The notes beneath the pieces were generated by a model. The model was not told the origin of the DNA and did no database searches. It saw only the letters and a list, made by a program, of their open reading frames with translations. Made by a program: the position numbers and the translations under genes. Below are positions 1-8,239 of a stretch of DNA of 64,000 nucleotides, piece by piece. This stretch comes from Methylorubrum extorquens. GTDB taxonomy: Bacteria > Pseudomonadota > Alphaproteobacteria > Rhizobiales > Beijerinckiaceae. The first letter of the stretch is position 1, and each line of letters begins with the position of its first letter. The stretch covers positions 2,238,001 through 2,302,000 of the forward strand of contig NZ_JALJXF010000001.1 in the NCBI RefSeq assembly GCF_024169925.1, in the 5' to 3' direction.

Positions 1-1535
1 TTGGTCGGGTTGGCATCCGTCGGCATGATCCGCACCGGCTGGAAGCCGGTCAGCGTCTCCGAGGCCTGGAAGTCCTGCCGTGCGTCGGAACCCGCCGCGG
101 CGGCGCCGGCGGCAAAGCCGTCCACGAGGCAGGCGGCGAGGTCGTAGGTGCCGCGGGCGGCACCCGCCGAGCGCTCGGCCTGGGCCGAGAGACTCGGCAC
201 GAAGGCGTCGATGGCGTCGTCGTAGCGGAGCTTGCCGCGGGACTGCGAGAACAGGTGGACGGCGGGCGTCCAGCCGCCGGACATGCCGACGCAGTCGCAT
301 GGGAGAATGCGACGGCCGCCGCACCGGCCGTCGCTCCCGACAGGCGCCACGATGAGACCCGTGACGCGCTTCCGGCCCTTCGACCCGACCACGGTGTGGC
401 CGGTCAATACTTCGGCCCCGACCGCGCGCAGTTGCGCCAGCTCCGGACCGCAATCCGCTTCAAGGCGCAGATCGACGAGGGTGACGTCGAGGCCCGCAGC
501 GCGCGCATCGATCGCGGCCTGGTAGGCAGAGGCGCCGCTCGTGGCGAAGACGAGCTTGGCGCCCGGCGCGACGCCGTAGCGGTTGAGGAACACCCGCACG
601 CTCTCGGCGAGCAGGATGCCCGGCCGGTCGTTGTCGGCGAAGACGAGGGGACGCTCGTGGGAACCGCCGGCGAGCACGACCTCGCCCGCCCGCACCTGCC
701 ACAGGCGTTCGCGGGGCGCTTGGCCGGCGGCGGAGGCCAAGTGGTCGGTGACGCGCTCGGTCATCGCCACGTGGTTGTGGTTGTAGTAGCCGAAGGCGGT
801 AGTGCGGGAGAGCAGGATCACGTTCTCGCGGCCGTCGAGTTCGGCCAGCGTCTCGGCGAGCCACGTCGCCGCCGGGCGTCCGTCGATCTGCGAGGTCGTG
901 TCGTGGAGGAGCGAGCCGCCGGGCTCCGCGCCCTCGTCGGCGAGGATGACCCGTTTGCCGGTGCGCGCCGCAGCGAGGGCGGCGGCGAGACCCGCCGGGC
1001 CGGCGCCGACGACGAGCACGTCGCAATGGGCGTGGCGGTTGGCGTAGCGGTCGGGATCGGCCACCGTCGGCGCCTTGCCGAGACCCGCGGCGGCGCGGAT
1101 GAACGGCTCATAGACCCGGTCCCAGAACTTCTGGGGCCACATGAAGGTCTTGTAGTAGAAGCCCGCCACGAAGACCGGCGAGAGCAGGTCGTTGACCGCG
1201 CCGACGTCGAATTCGAGCGATGGCCAGTGGTTCTGCGAGGTCGTGCGCAGTCCCGAGCGGGCCTCGACCACGGAGGCGCGGTTGTTCGGGTCGATCCGGC
1301 CGGGCCCGCGATCGACCGAGAGCAGCGCGCTCGGCTCGTCGGGGCCATGGCTCAGGATGCCGCGGGGGCGGTGATACTTGAACGAGCGTCCGACGAGGTG
1401 GATGCCGTTGGCCAAGAGTGCCGAGGCGACGGTGTCGCCGGCGTATCCGTGGACCGGCTTTCCGTTGAACTCGAAGACGATGGGGCGGGTGCGGTCGACG
1501 CGTCCGCCGCGGGACAATCTGAACGGCTGTGCCAT
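1..1535 (-). CDS. soxA: Sarcosine oxidase subunit alpha (3' end outside window)
   Basis: Large flavoprotein subunit of heterotetrameric sarcosine oxidase, which demethylates sarcosine to glycine, passes the methyl group to tetrahydrofolate and makes H2O2. The N-terminus carries the small ubiquitin-like domain typical of the family (FEFNGKPVHGYAGDTVASAL, about residues 21-40). A dinucleotide-binding motif VVGAGPAGLAAALAAARTG follows near residue 175. The frame is open to the left window edge, so about half of the usual ~1000 residues is visible. ATG at 1535 lies one base after the soxD stop, so the two are probably translationally coupled. The gamma subunit (soxG) would be expected just outside the window. 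Confident from motif content and operon order. Confidence 0.95.
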   Translation of the reverse strand, partial: MAQPFRLSRGGRVDRTRPIVFEFNGKPVHGYAGDTVASALLANGIHLVGRSFKYHRPRGILSHGPDEPSALLSVDRGPGRIDPNNRASVVEARSGLRTTSQNHWPSLEFDVGAVNDLLSPVFVAGFYYKTFMWPQKFWDRVYEPFIRAAAGLGKAPTVADPDRYANRHAHCDVLVVGAGPAGLAAALAAARTGKRVILADEGAEPGGSLLHDTTSQIDGRPAATWLAETLAELDGRENVILLSRTTAFGYYNHNHVAMTERVTDHLASAAGQAPRERLWQVRAGEVVLAGGSHERPLVFADNDRPGILLAESVRVFLNRYGVAPGAKLVFATSGASAYQAAIDARAAGLDVTLVDLRLEADCGPELAQLRAVGAEVLTGHTVVGSKGRKRVTGLIVAPVGSDGRCGGRRILPCDCVGMSGGWTPAVHLFSQSRGKLRYDDAIDAFVPSLSAQAERSAGAARGTYDLAACLVDGFAAGAAAAGSDARQDFQASETLTGFQPVRIMPTDANPT

Positions 1536-1536
1536 C

Positions 1537-1869
1537 TCACGCCCTCGTCTCGCTCTGGGTGGCCGGATTGGGTCCGAGAATCGTTCCAGGCTTCACGCCG
1601 GACTTCGACTGCTCACCGATCGGGTAGGTCTCGATGAAGCGGTCGCTGATCGTGTCGCGCAGGGCGTTGAACCAGCGCCCGCAGCCGTGGACGTGGCACC
1701 AGCGCTCGGCATGCACGCCCTTGGGATTGGCGCGCACGAACAGGTGCTCGCTCCAGCCGCCGTCATCGACGCTCATCGGGTCGGCCGGGCGGGCGATATG
1801 GGCTTGGCCGCCGCACCGGAACTCGGTCTCGGGCCGTTGGCCGCAATGGGGACAGGCGATCAGCAGCAT
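1537..1869 (-). CDS. soxD: Sarcosine oxidase subunit delta
   Basis: Small zinc-binding subunit of heterotetrameric sarcosine oxidase, 110 residues, the normal family size. The N-terminus MLLIACPHCGQR contains the CPxC pair. A His/Cys group (WCHVHGCGRWF, about residues 57-67) supplies the other zinc ligands expected for the family. It sits between soxB and soxA in the usual B-D-A order, with 25 bp to soxB upstream and 1 bp to soxA downstream. Start chosen at ATG 1869, because the longer open frame upstream lies inside soxB and does not resemble the family. Confidence 0.95.
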   Translation of the reverse strand: MLLIACPHCGQRPETEFRCGGQAHIARPADPMSVDDGGWSEHLFVRANPKGVHAERWCHVHGCGRWFNALRDTISDRFIETYPIGEQSKSGVKPGTILGPNPATQSETRA

Positions 1870-1894
1870 GGTTCGGACTCCCGACGGATGCGGA

Positions 1895-3148
1895 TCAGTG
1901 CGCGACGGCCGCGGCGGCGGCTTCGTCGATGAGGCGCCCGGTGCGGAACCGGTCGAGGGTGAAGGGCGCGTTGATCTTGTGCGGGGCGCCGGTCGCGAGC
2001 GTGTGGGCGAAGACGTGGCCCGAGCCCGGGGTCGCCTTGAAGCCGCCGGTGCCCCAGCCGCAATTGACGAACAGGTTCTCAACCGGGGTCTTGCCGATGA
2101 TCGGCGAGCGGTCCGGCGTGACGTCGACGATGCCGCCCCAGGAGCGCAGCATCCGCATCCGGGTGAATTGCGGGAACAGCTCGCAGATCGCGTCAAGCGT
2201 GTGGGTGGTGATGTGGAGGCCGCCCTGCTGGCTGTAGGAGGTGTACTGGTCGGTGCCCGCACCGATCACCAACTCGCCCTTGTCGGATTGCGACAGGTAG
2301 GCGTGGACCGCGTTCGACATCACCACGCAGGGGAAGCACGGCTTGACCGGCTCGGAGACCAGCGCCTGGAGCGGGTAGCTCTCCAGCGGCATCGACACGC
2401 CGGCCATCGACATCAGGGTCGAGGTGTGGCCGGCGGCGACCACGCCGATCCGGCCGGCGCCGATGAAGCCGCGGGTCGTCTCGACGCCCACCGCCGCACC
2501 GGAGGCGTCGCGGCGGATGCCGGTGACCTCACAGTTCTGGATGATGTCGACGCCGCGATCGTCGGCGCCGCGGGCATAGCCCCAGGCCACCGCGTCGTGG
2601 CGGGCGGTGCCGGCCCGGCGCTGGAGCGCGCCGCCGAGCACGGGGTAGCGCAAGGAGCCCGAGATATCGAGCGGCGGGCAGAATTCCTTGCACTCTTCCT
2701 TCGAGAGCCACTCGTTGTCGATGCCGTTGAGGCGGTTGGAATAGACGTGGCGCTTGAAGCTTTGAACGTCATGGATGTTGTGCGCGAGCATCAGCACGCC
2801 GCGCTGGGAGAACATGATGTTGTAGTTCAGCTCCTGGGAGAGCCCCTCCCAGAGCTTGAGCGCGTGCTCGTACATCGCCGCGCTCTCGTCGTAGAGATAG
2901 TTGGAGCGGATGATCGTCGTGTTGCGGCCGGTATTGCCGCCGCCGATCCAGCCCTTCTCCAGCACCGCCACGTTGGTGATGCCGTGCTGGCTCGCGAGAT
3001 AGTAGGCGGTCGCCAGGCCGTGTCCGCCGCCGCCGACGATGACGACGTCGTAAGCCGGCTTGGGCTCGGGGGCGCGCCATTGGCGGCCCCAGCCCGTGTG
3101 GCCCCGCATGGATTCGGAGAGTAGCGACGTGAGGGAGAAGCGGCGCAT
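1895..3148 (-). CDS. soxB: Sarcosine oxidase subunit beta
   Basis: FAD/FMN-binding DAO-family subunit that oxidises sarcosine. It has 417 residues, the usual length. The Rossmann motif [18 protein letters not shown] begins at about residue 35, and the C-terminal half has the typical [15 protein letters not shown] segment that closes the flavin site. The start is ATG 3148 ([10 protein letters not shown]), which matches the family N-terminus; the frame extends 76 codons further upstream but that part is atypical. First gene of the soxB-D-A operon, divergent from the GlxA-type regulator at 3580. That layout suggests local control by sarcosine/betaine status (inference). Confidence 0.96.
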   Translation of the reverse strand: MRRFSLTSLLSESMRGHTGWGRQWRAPEPKPAYDVVIVGGGGHGLATAYYLASQHGITNVAVLEKGWIGGGNTGRNTTIIRSNYLYDESAAMYEHALKLWEGLSQELNYNIMFSQRGVLMLAHNIHDVQSFKRHVYSNRLNGIDNEWLSKEECKEFCPPLDISGSLRYPVLGGALQRRAGTARHDAVAWGYARGADDRGVDIIQNCEVTGIRRDASGAAVGVETTRGFIGAGRIGVVAAGHTSTLMSMAGVSMPLESYPLQALVSEPVKPCFPCVVMSNAVHAYLSQSDKGELVIGAGTDQYTSYSQQGGLHITTHTLDAICELFPQFTRMRMLRSWGGIVDVTPDRSPIIGKTPVENLFVNCGWGTGGFKATPGSGHVFAHTLATGAPHKINAPFTLDRFRTGRLIDEAAAAAVAH

Positions 3149-3579
3149 CGGTCGACCTCGCGGTGTTGACGGATCATGGTCCGCGCGCCGCGGCGGGGCT
3201 TGATCGACGGCGACCGCGAGTTTGGGATTCCCGACTTCGATCGATTTCCCGGCATGTCCCGCCGAAATGCCGCCGCGCGGCAGCAACCGGCCCTGTTCGG
3301 CCGCCTGTTTCGCGCCACCGTTTGACTGACAAACCGGACGGCTTGTCCGATCACGCGGCCGTGAGCCAAGGAGCAAACAAGAATTATTCTATTGCGTTCG
3401 GCGGGCGATCGGAGATTAAGTTCCACTGTGGGCGCCGCCTCGGCGGACGTGCCGTGTCCGATCAACCGTGCCGAATACAACCGGAGCGACCCCGAATCGC
3501 TCCTGCGTCGGCGCAAGCATCGGCGCGGCACGTGAATTGCCCACCAAGCCGCGGCACAGGCCGACAAACGGTGGTCGGG
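3149..3579. promoter_or_regulatory. Divergent sox / regulator control region
   Basis: Non-coding 431 bp between soxB (minus) and the GlxA-type regulator (plus). The nonamer GTCCGATCA occurs twice in the same orientation, at 3345-3353 and 3456-3464, 111 bp apart. The first copy overlaps an inverted repeat CGGAC-ggctt-GTCCG (3335-3349). These are candidate operator half-sites for the adjacent AraC-type protein. That is inference from position and repetition only. A local AT-rich stretch (about 3376-3396) could hold a promoter. Confidence 0.4.
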
Positions 3580-4617
3580 ATGGAAATGACGATTGCGGCC
3601 GGGGCGACATGCCCGGCAAGTGTAGTTGCGGCGAGCGAGGCCGTTACCGGGAGAGCCATCTCCGTCGGTTTCATGCTGGTCGATCGCTTCTCGATGATTG
3701 CCTTCTCCTCGGCGATCGAGCCCCTGCGGCTCGCCAACCGCGCGGTCGGCCGCGATCTCTACCGTTTCTCGCTGTGGTCGGAAGACGGTACCAAGTGCAC
3801 CGCCTCGAACGGGATCGAGGTCAAGGTCGCGGGCCGCTTCTGCGAGGCGCAGGACTTCGACATGCTGGTCGTGTGCGGCGGCATCGACATCCAGCACCCG
3901 GATCACCGCGCCCTCCATTCGGCCCTGCGCCGGTGCAGCGCCCGCGGGGCGGCGATCGGTGCGGTGTGCACGGGCACCTATGTGCTGGCCAAGGCCGGCC
4001 TCCTCGACGGATACCGGGCGACGATCCATTGGGAGAACCTGCCGGGCCTCGTCTCGGAGCATGACGGGCTGGAGATCGGCTCGGACCTGTTCGAGATCGA
4101 CCGCAACCGCTTCACCTGCGCGGGCGGCACCGCGGCGGCCGACATGATGCTGTCGCTGATCGTGCGCGACCATGGCCCGAGCGTGGCCTCGGAGGTCGCC
4201 GACCAGCTCATCCACCACCGCATCCGCGAATCCGGCGAGCGCCAGCGGATGGACCTGCGCATGCGCCTCGGAGTGTCGCATCCCAAGCTGCTGCGGGTGG
4301 TGGGGCTGATGGAAACCTCGCTCGCCGAGCCGCTCGGCAGCCAGGAACTCGCCGACGCGGTGCAACTCTCGACCCGCCAGCTCGAACGGCTGTTCCTGAA
4401 GTATCTCGGCCGCTCACCCGCCAAGCACTACCTGCGCATCCGCCTGGAACACGCCCGCAACCTGATCCGCCAGACGGCGATGCCGCTGCTTTCGGTGGCG
4501 TTCGAGTGCGGCTTCACCTCGGCCTCGCACTTCTCGAAGGCCTATCTCGACTGCTTCGGCCAGCCGCCGAGCGCGGAGCGCAAGCTGGTGCAGGCGCAAG
4601 GCGGCCTGCGCGCCTAG
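3580..4617 (+). CDS. GlxA-family AraC-type transcriptional regulator (GbdR-like)
   Basis: 345-residue regulator with an N-terminal DJ-1/PfpI (class I glutamine amidotransferase-like) domain, about residues 25-190, and a C-terminal AraC double helix-turn-helix, about 240-335. The first domain has the pseudo-catalytic segment GAVCTGTYVLAKAGLLDGY; the second ends with the typical ECGFTSASHFSKAY signature. Relatives such as GbdR control glycine betaine, dimethylglycine and sarcosine catabolism, which fits its divergent position next to soxBDA. Start placed at ATG 3580 (MEMTIAAG); the frame is open for 139 codons upstream, but that segment is promoter-like and unlike the family. GTG 3571 is possible. 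The TAG stop lies inside the edge of a dispersed repeat. Confidence 0.88.
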   Translation: MEMTIAAGATCPASVVAASEAVTGRAISVGFMLVDRFSMIAFSSAIEPLRLANRAVGRDLYRFSLWSEDGTKCTASNGIEVKVAGRFCEAQDFDMLVVCGGIDIQHPDHRALHSALRRCSARGAAIGAVCTGTYVLAKAGLLDGYRATIHWENLPGLVSEHDGLEIGSDLFEIDRNRFTCAGGTAAADMMLSLIVRDHGPSVASEVADQLIHHRIRESGERQRMDLRMRLGVSHPKLLRVVGLMETSLAEPLGSQELADAVQLSTRQLERLFLKYLGRSPAKHYLRIRLEHARNLIRQTAMPLLSVAFECGFTSASHFSKAYLDCFGQPPSAERKLVQAQGGLRA

Positions 4618-4718
4618 AGTATCGTCCTGGATATCGGATCAAGGGCGATACTCTAACCTTCTGCCGTTGCATCATCTTTTTCCGAAAGCCGGCGGCACCT
4701 TTCGGGACGATGCTCTAG
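4614..4718. repeat. Dispersed CTAG-bounded repeat, copy 1
   Basis: About 105 bp, bounded on each side by CTAG. It contains an imperfect inverted repeat around GATATCGGATC (about 4618-4655), then a TTGCATCATCTTT segment, then an arm pair around CCGAAAGCCGG / CACCTTTCGGG. A second copy at 15752-15858 has the same order and about 85% identity by eye. The left CTAG supplies the TAG stop of the upstream regulator gene. Probably a REP/MITE-like element (inference); it may also help end transcripts. Confidence 0.85.
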
Positions 4719-4774
4719 CCGTGGCGGCCGGCCGTTCAGAAACGACCAGTCTCCCATCACTCTGATGAATGCTT

Positions 4775-4807
4775 GAGCGGGGCGCCGGATGATCCGGCGC
4801 CCCGCTC
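4775..4807. terminator. Perfect 15-bp hairpin
   Basis: Arms GAGCGGGGCGCCGGA and TCCGGCGCCCCGCTC with a TGA loop. It lies between two convergent genes, the regulator (+) and the porin (-). No clean T-run follows on either strand, so termination is likely but not certain. Confidence 0.55.
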
Positions 4808-4873
4808 TGCTTTCGTGGCTGTGTGCCGATGCAGATTTCATCGCGATCGGACCTTGGCGGGGCCGGCGAGCCT

Positions 4874-4908
4874 GAAAAAGAAAACGCCGGCTTCCCAGGA
4901 AGCCGGCG
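4874..4908 (-). terminator. Rho-independent terminator of the porin gene
   Basis: Read on the minus strand: stem CGCCGGCTTCC/GGAAGCCGGCG, 11 bp, followed by TTTTCTTTTTC. It starts 24 bp downstream of the porin stop codon, the classic position and structure. Confidence 0.9.
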
Positions 4909-4931
4909 CACCGCTCACGAAACCATCAACT

Positions 4932-6281
4932 CTAGAAATAGTAGCCGATATTCATGATGAACCGCGACTTGAAGCGGTTCTCGCCGCCCTGGGCGAGGCC
5001 GTTGTTGAATTCGCCGACGCCGACATAGGGATCGTTCCGGCCGATGGCGGCCTCGGTGTAGATGATCAGGTTCGGGTCGGCCGTCAGGGTCCAGGCCCCG
5101 CCGAGCGTGAAGCGCTCGCTGGCCCGGAAATTCGCCTTGTCCTTGTAGAAGGCGCTGAAGCCGGCGAAAGGCACCACGGTGAACGGGCCGATCGGATCGG
5201 GCACCTTGTAGGTCACCTCCGCCGAGACGAAGTTCCCGCGCGCGGCGAGGTTGTACGAGAAGTCGAAGCCGCCGACCGTGACGAGGTCGTTGCGGAAGGG
5301 GTTGCGCGGATCGATGTCCTGGCGGACGTAGATCGCCTTGAAGCCCCAGGGGCCGTAGGTGCCGAGGGCGTGCAGGCCTTCGAGCTGCTTGGTGCCGGTC
5401 TGGCGCGTGTCGAAATTGTAGATGTCCGAGTGCCAGATCGAGGCGCCGAAGGCGAGCGAGGCGGTGTCGTTCTTGAGGACGAAGTACTCCGCCCGGCCGA
5501 TGAACATGTTCTGTTCGGCGTTGTTGGTTCCGAACGTGACGTAGGGGTCGGCCCGGACGATCGCGGTGGAGTAGCGCGCGCTGTCCGGGCTCAGGCCGAA
5601 GGCGTTGGGCGAGGAACCCGGATAGAAACCGACCTGATAGTTGAAGTCCGGCTCGACGTGGGAGAATTTGACGCCGAGATTGTACACTTCCTCCAGGCCC
5701 ATGGTGAAGCCGAGAGTTTCGAGGAAGCTCGTCCCGAAATACGGGGTCAGACCGAAGGGAGCCTGGTTGATGCCGGCGGTGAGGCTGTCTTCCGGCGTGA
5801 ACTTGTAGCCGACATAGGCCCACATCGGGAAGCTCACCTCGCCCGGATAGCCTTGATAGCCGCTGCGGGGGCCGTAGATCGAGCTGCCGCCGTAGAACCT
5901 GTACTGCGCCGAGCCGAAGATCGTGTCGGAATCGTAGGTGGCCTTGAGCGCGAGGGTGTCGAAGTCGAAATTCTCCCGCGCCTTGCGGACACCGCCACGG
6001 CTGGCATCGTCGAAGCGCCAGTCGTAGCGGGCGCGGATGGCGCCGCCGAAGGTGAAGGTGCCCGAGTCGGTCTTGCCCTTCGGCGGCCCCAGATCGAAAT
6101 TGCTGCGGGATTCGGGGCTGAAGCGCGGATCGGCGACGGCAACCGGCTGCTCGCTGTTGGCCTGACTGGGCTCGGCATTGACCTCGACCGGGCCCTGCGA
6201 CTGCGCCGCGGCCGTCGATGGGCACAGCATGAAACCTGCGGCACATGCCACGAGGGCCGCCGCCAAACCGTTCGCCGTCAT
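4932..6281 (-). CDS. Outer-membrane porin-like beta-barrel protein
   Basis: 449-residue protein with a Sec signal peptide (MTANGLAAALVACAAGF, cut expected after about residue 26, PSTAAA). The rest has alternating hydrophobic/polar strands and ends in a C-terminal Phe (NIGYYF), the recognition signal for outer-membrane barrel assembly. The first ~60 mature residues look disordered. The family is uncertain: general or phosphate-selective-type porin, possibly involved in uptake of charged solutes. It is transcribed in the same direction as proVWX, 82 bp after proX, so co-transcription with the betaine importer is possible. ATG 6281 is preferred over TTG 6290. A strong terminator follows. Confidence 0.75.
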   Translation of the reverse strand: MTANGLAAALVACAAGFMLCPSTAAAQSQGPVEVNAEPSQANSEQPVAVADPRFSPESRSNFDLGPPKGKTDSGTFTFGGAIRARYDWRFDDASRGGVRKARENFDFDTLALKATYDSDTIFGSAQYRFYGGSSIYGPRSGYQGYPGEVSFPMWAYVGYKFTPEDSLTAGINQAPFGLTPYFGTSFLETLGFTMGLEEVYNLGVKFSHVEPDFNYQVGFYPGSSPNAFGLSPDSARYSTAIVRADPYVTFGTNNAEQNMFIGRAEYFVLKNDTASLAFGASIWHSDIYNFDTRQTGTKQLEGLHALGTYGPWGFKAIYVRQDIDPRNPFRNDLVTVGGFDFSYNLAARGNFVSAEVTYKVPDPIGPFTVVPFAGFSAFYKDKANFRASERFTLGGAWTLTADPNLIIYTEAAIGRNDPYVGVGEFNNGLAQGGENRFKSRFIMNIGYYF

Positions 6282-6363
6282 ATCCCCCAACCCCCTCGAA
6301 TGAAGACTCAGATCGCCTTCCGAGCTGTTTCCCGTCGTTTTTCTTAAGTCTTGGACGGGACGA

Positions 6364-7200
6364 TCACTTCAGCCAGCCATCGACCGTCGCGCGATTCGCC
6401 GCGATCCACTTCGCGGCGGTCGCCTCGGGCTTGGCGCCCTTCTCCTCGTTCTCCGCCATCACGGCTTCTTCGTCCTTGATGGTGAGCTTGAACTTCTGGA
6501 GGATCGCGTAGACCTCGGGCATGTCCTCTTTCAGCCCCTTGCGGGCCAGCGTGTTCACGCTCTCGGCCTCACCGAAGCTTTTCTTGGGATCGGCGAGGTA
6601 TTTCAGGTCGTAGCGCGCGAACATCCAGTGCGGGGTCCAGGCCGTGACGACCACGTCCTTCTTCTGCCGCACCGCATCCTTCAGCGCGCTGGTCATCGTG
6701 GCGTCGCTGCCGTCGAGCAGCTTGACCTTGAGGCCGTACGCCTTGATGGCTGCCTCGGAGCTCTTCATCACGCCGGCGCCGGGATCGATGCCGATCACCT
6801 TGCCATCGACTTCGGAGGCCTTGGTCGCCAGATCCTCGATCGAGTTGAGGGACGAAGTGGCGGGCACCGCCCAGCCGATCTTGGCCCCCGTGACGTTCGG
6901 GCCGATCAGGTCGATGCGGTTCTTGAGTTTTTCGTAATAGGCGCCCTGCGTGACGGGGAGCCAGGCTGCGACGCTCGCATCCGCGTCACCGGTCGCAACG
7001 GATTGCCACATGGCCGCCGCCGCGAGCGGAATCGTCTTCACTTGGTAGCCTTTTTCCTCAAGGGCAAGCTTGAGGATGTTGGTGGCGACCACGGCGTCGG
7101 CCCATTCCACGTAGGCGAGCCGAACCTGCTTGCCCGCCGCCTCGGCCGGCGTCTGGGCCAGCGCGAGGTAGGCGATCACACCAAGTATCGGTGCACGCAT
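6364..7200 (-). CDS. proX: Glycine betaine/proline-type ABC transporter, substrate-binding protein
   Basis: 278-residue periplasmic binding protein of the OpuAC family. A signal peptide covers residues 1-22 (ILGVIAYLALAQTPAEAA). The mature part begins with VRLAYVEWADAVVATNILK, the typical start of the fold. Trp residues in YVEW, VAAWLPVT and VVTAWTPHWMF are where this family forms an aromatic cage around quaternary ammonium groups. It is the last gene of proV-proW-proX. A 187-bp gap separates it from proW and contains a small hairpin (GCCTC/GAGGC, 7272-7289). Such a gap often raises or separates expression of the binding protein (inference). Confidence 0.93.
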   Translation of the reverse strand: MRAPILGVIAYLALAQTPAEAAGKQVRLAYVEWADAVVATNILKLALEEKGYQVKTIPLAAAAMWQSVATGDADASVAAWLPVTQGAYYEKLKNRIDLIGPNVTGAKIGWAVPATSSLNSIEDLATKASEVDGKVIGIDPGAGVMKSSEAAIKAYGLKVKLLDGSDATMTSALKDAVRQKKDVVVTAWTPHWMFARYDLKYLADPKKSFGEAESVNTLARKGLKEDMPEVYAILQKFKLTIKDEEAVMAENEEKGAKPEATAAKWIAANRATVDGWLK

Positions 7201-7387
7201 GGATTGAACCTTTCAGAGGGGGTTGAGGATCGTGCCGATCTGGATCTGAGGTCTGATTTCATCTGAAGCCTGCCTCGCGCGGGGGAGGCTGAGGCCCATC
7301 AGAAGAAATACTTAAATGATGATCTATGTTATTCAGATAGTTGGAAAAAGCAAGGAGAAGTTGCTTCTCCGGTCGAAGATGTAGCCT

Positions 7388-8239
7388 TCAGGCCACACCG
7401 TGTGGACGAGCCCGGGCGGCGAGGGCCTGCGTCACGCGGTCGAGGATCACCGCCACGATCACGATGCCGATGCCCGCCTCGAAGCCGGCGCCCGCCTCGA
7501 GCCGCTGGATCGACTGCCAGACCGCGCGGCCCAATCCGCCGGCACCGATCATCGCCGCGATCACGACCATGGAGAGGGCCAGCATCATGGTCTGGTTGAC
7601 GCCGGCCATGATGGTCGGGAGTGCCAGCGGCAACTGCACCTTGAACAGCTTCTGGGTCGCCGAACTGCCGAAGGCGTCGGAGGCCTCGACGAGTTCGCCC
7701 GGCACGTTGCGGATGCCGAGCGCCGTCAGCCGGATCACCGGGGGCACCGAGAAGACGATCGTCGCGAAGCAGGCCGAGACCGCGCCGAGGCCGAAGAAGG
7801 GGAGCGCCGGGATCAGATAGACGAAACTCGGCAGCGTCTGCATCATGTCGAGGATCGGCGAGAAGGTCCGCCAGGCCCGCCGGCTGAGCGCGAACCAGAT
7901 CCCCACGGGAACGCCGATCACCAGGGCCGCCGCGGTGGCGATGGTGACGAGAACCAGGGTCTCGACCGTCGCCTGCCAGAGCCGCAGGTTCCACAGGAAC
8001 AGCAGGCCGACGAGGGTCAGGAGCCCGATCTTGCGGCCCCCGACCCGGTACGCCGCGAAGGCCGCGACCGCGATGCAGAGCCACGGCGGGATCGCGACGA
8101 GGGCGGTGGTCAGCGTTTCGATCCAGTCGGAGACGGTGCGGCTGACGGCTCGGGTCAGCCAACTGCCATGCTCGGTGAGCCAGTCGAGGCCGTTGTCGCT
8201 GAGCGTGTCGAGGGGGAATTTGGGGACGTTCCACTCCAT
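7388..8239 (-). CDS. proW: Glycine betaine/proline-type ABC transporter, permease
   Basis: 283-residue inner-membrane permease with about six to seven hydrophobic segments after a ~70-residue N-terminal part. The permease-ATPase coupling (EAA) region lies in the sequence VEASDAFGSSATQKLFKVQL. Start ATG 8239 (MEWNVPKFPLDTLSDNGLDW) fits the ProW N-terminus. The first 85 bp overlap the 3' end of proV in another frame, so translation is probably coupled. The segment TLPSFVYLIPALPFFGLG is characteristic of the family. Confidence 0.93.
   Translation of the reverse strand: MEWNVPKFPLDTLSDNGLDWLTEHGSWLTRAVSRTVSDWIETLTTALVAIPPWLCIAVAAFAAYRVGGRKIGLLTLVGLLFLWNLRLWQATVETLVLVTIATAAALVIGVPVGIWFALSRRAWRTFSPILDMMQTLPSFVYLIPALPFFGLGAVSACFATIVFSVPPVIRLTALGIRNVPGELVEASDAFGSSATQKLFKVQLPLALPTIMAGVNQTMMLALSMVVIAAMIGAGGLGRAVWQSIQRLEAGAGFEAGIGIVIVAVILDRVTQALAARARPHGVA

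Noticed and set aside
3163..3579. Longer N-terminus of the GlxA-type regulator
   Set aside because: Open frame only; it covers the divergent promoter region and lacks family similarity.
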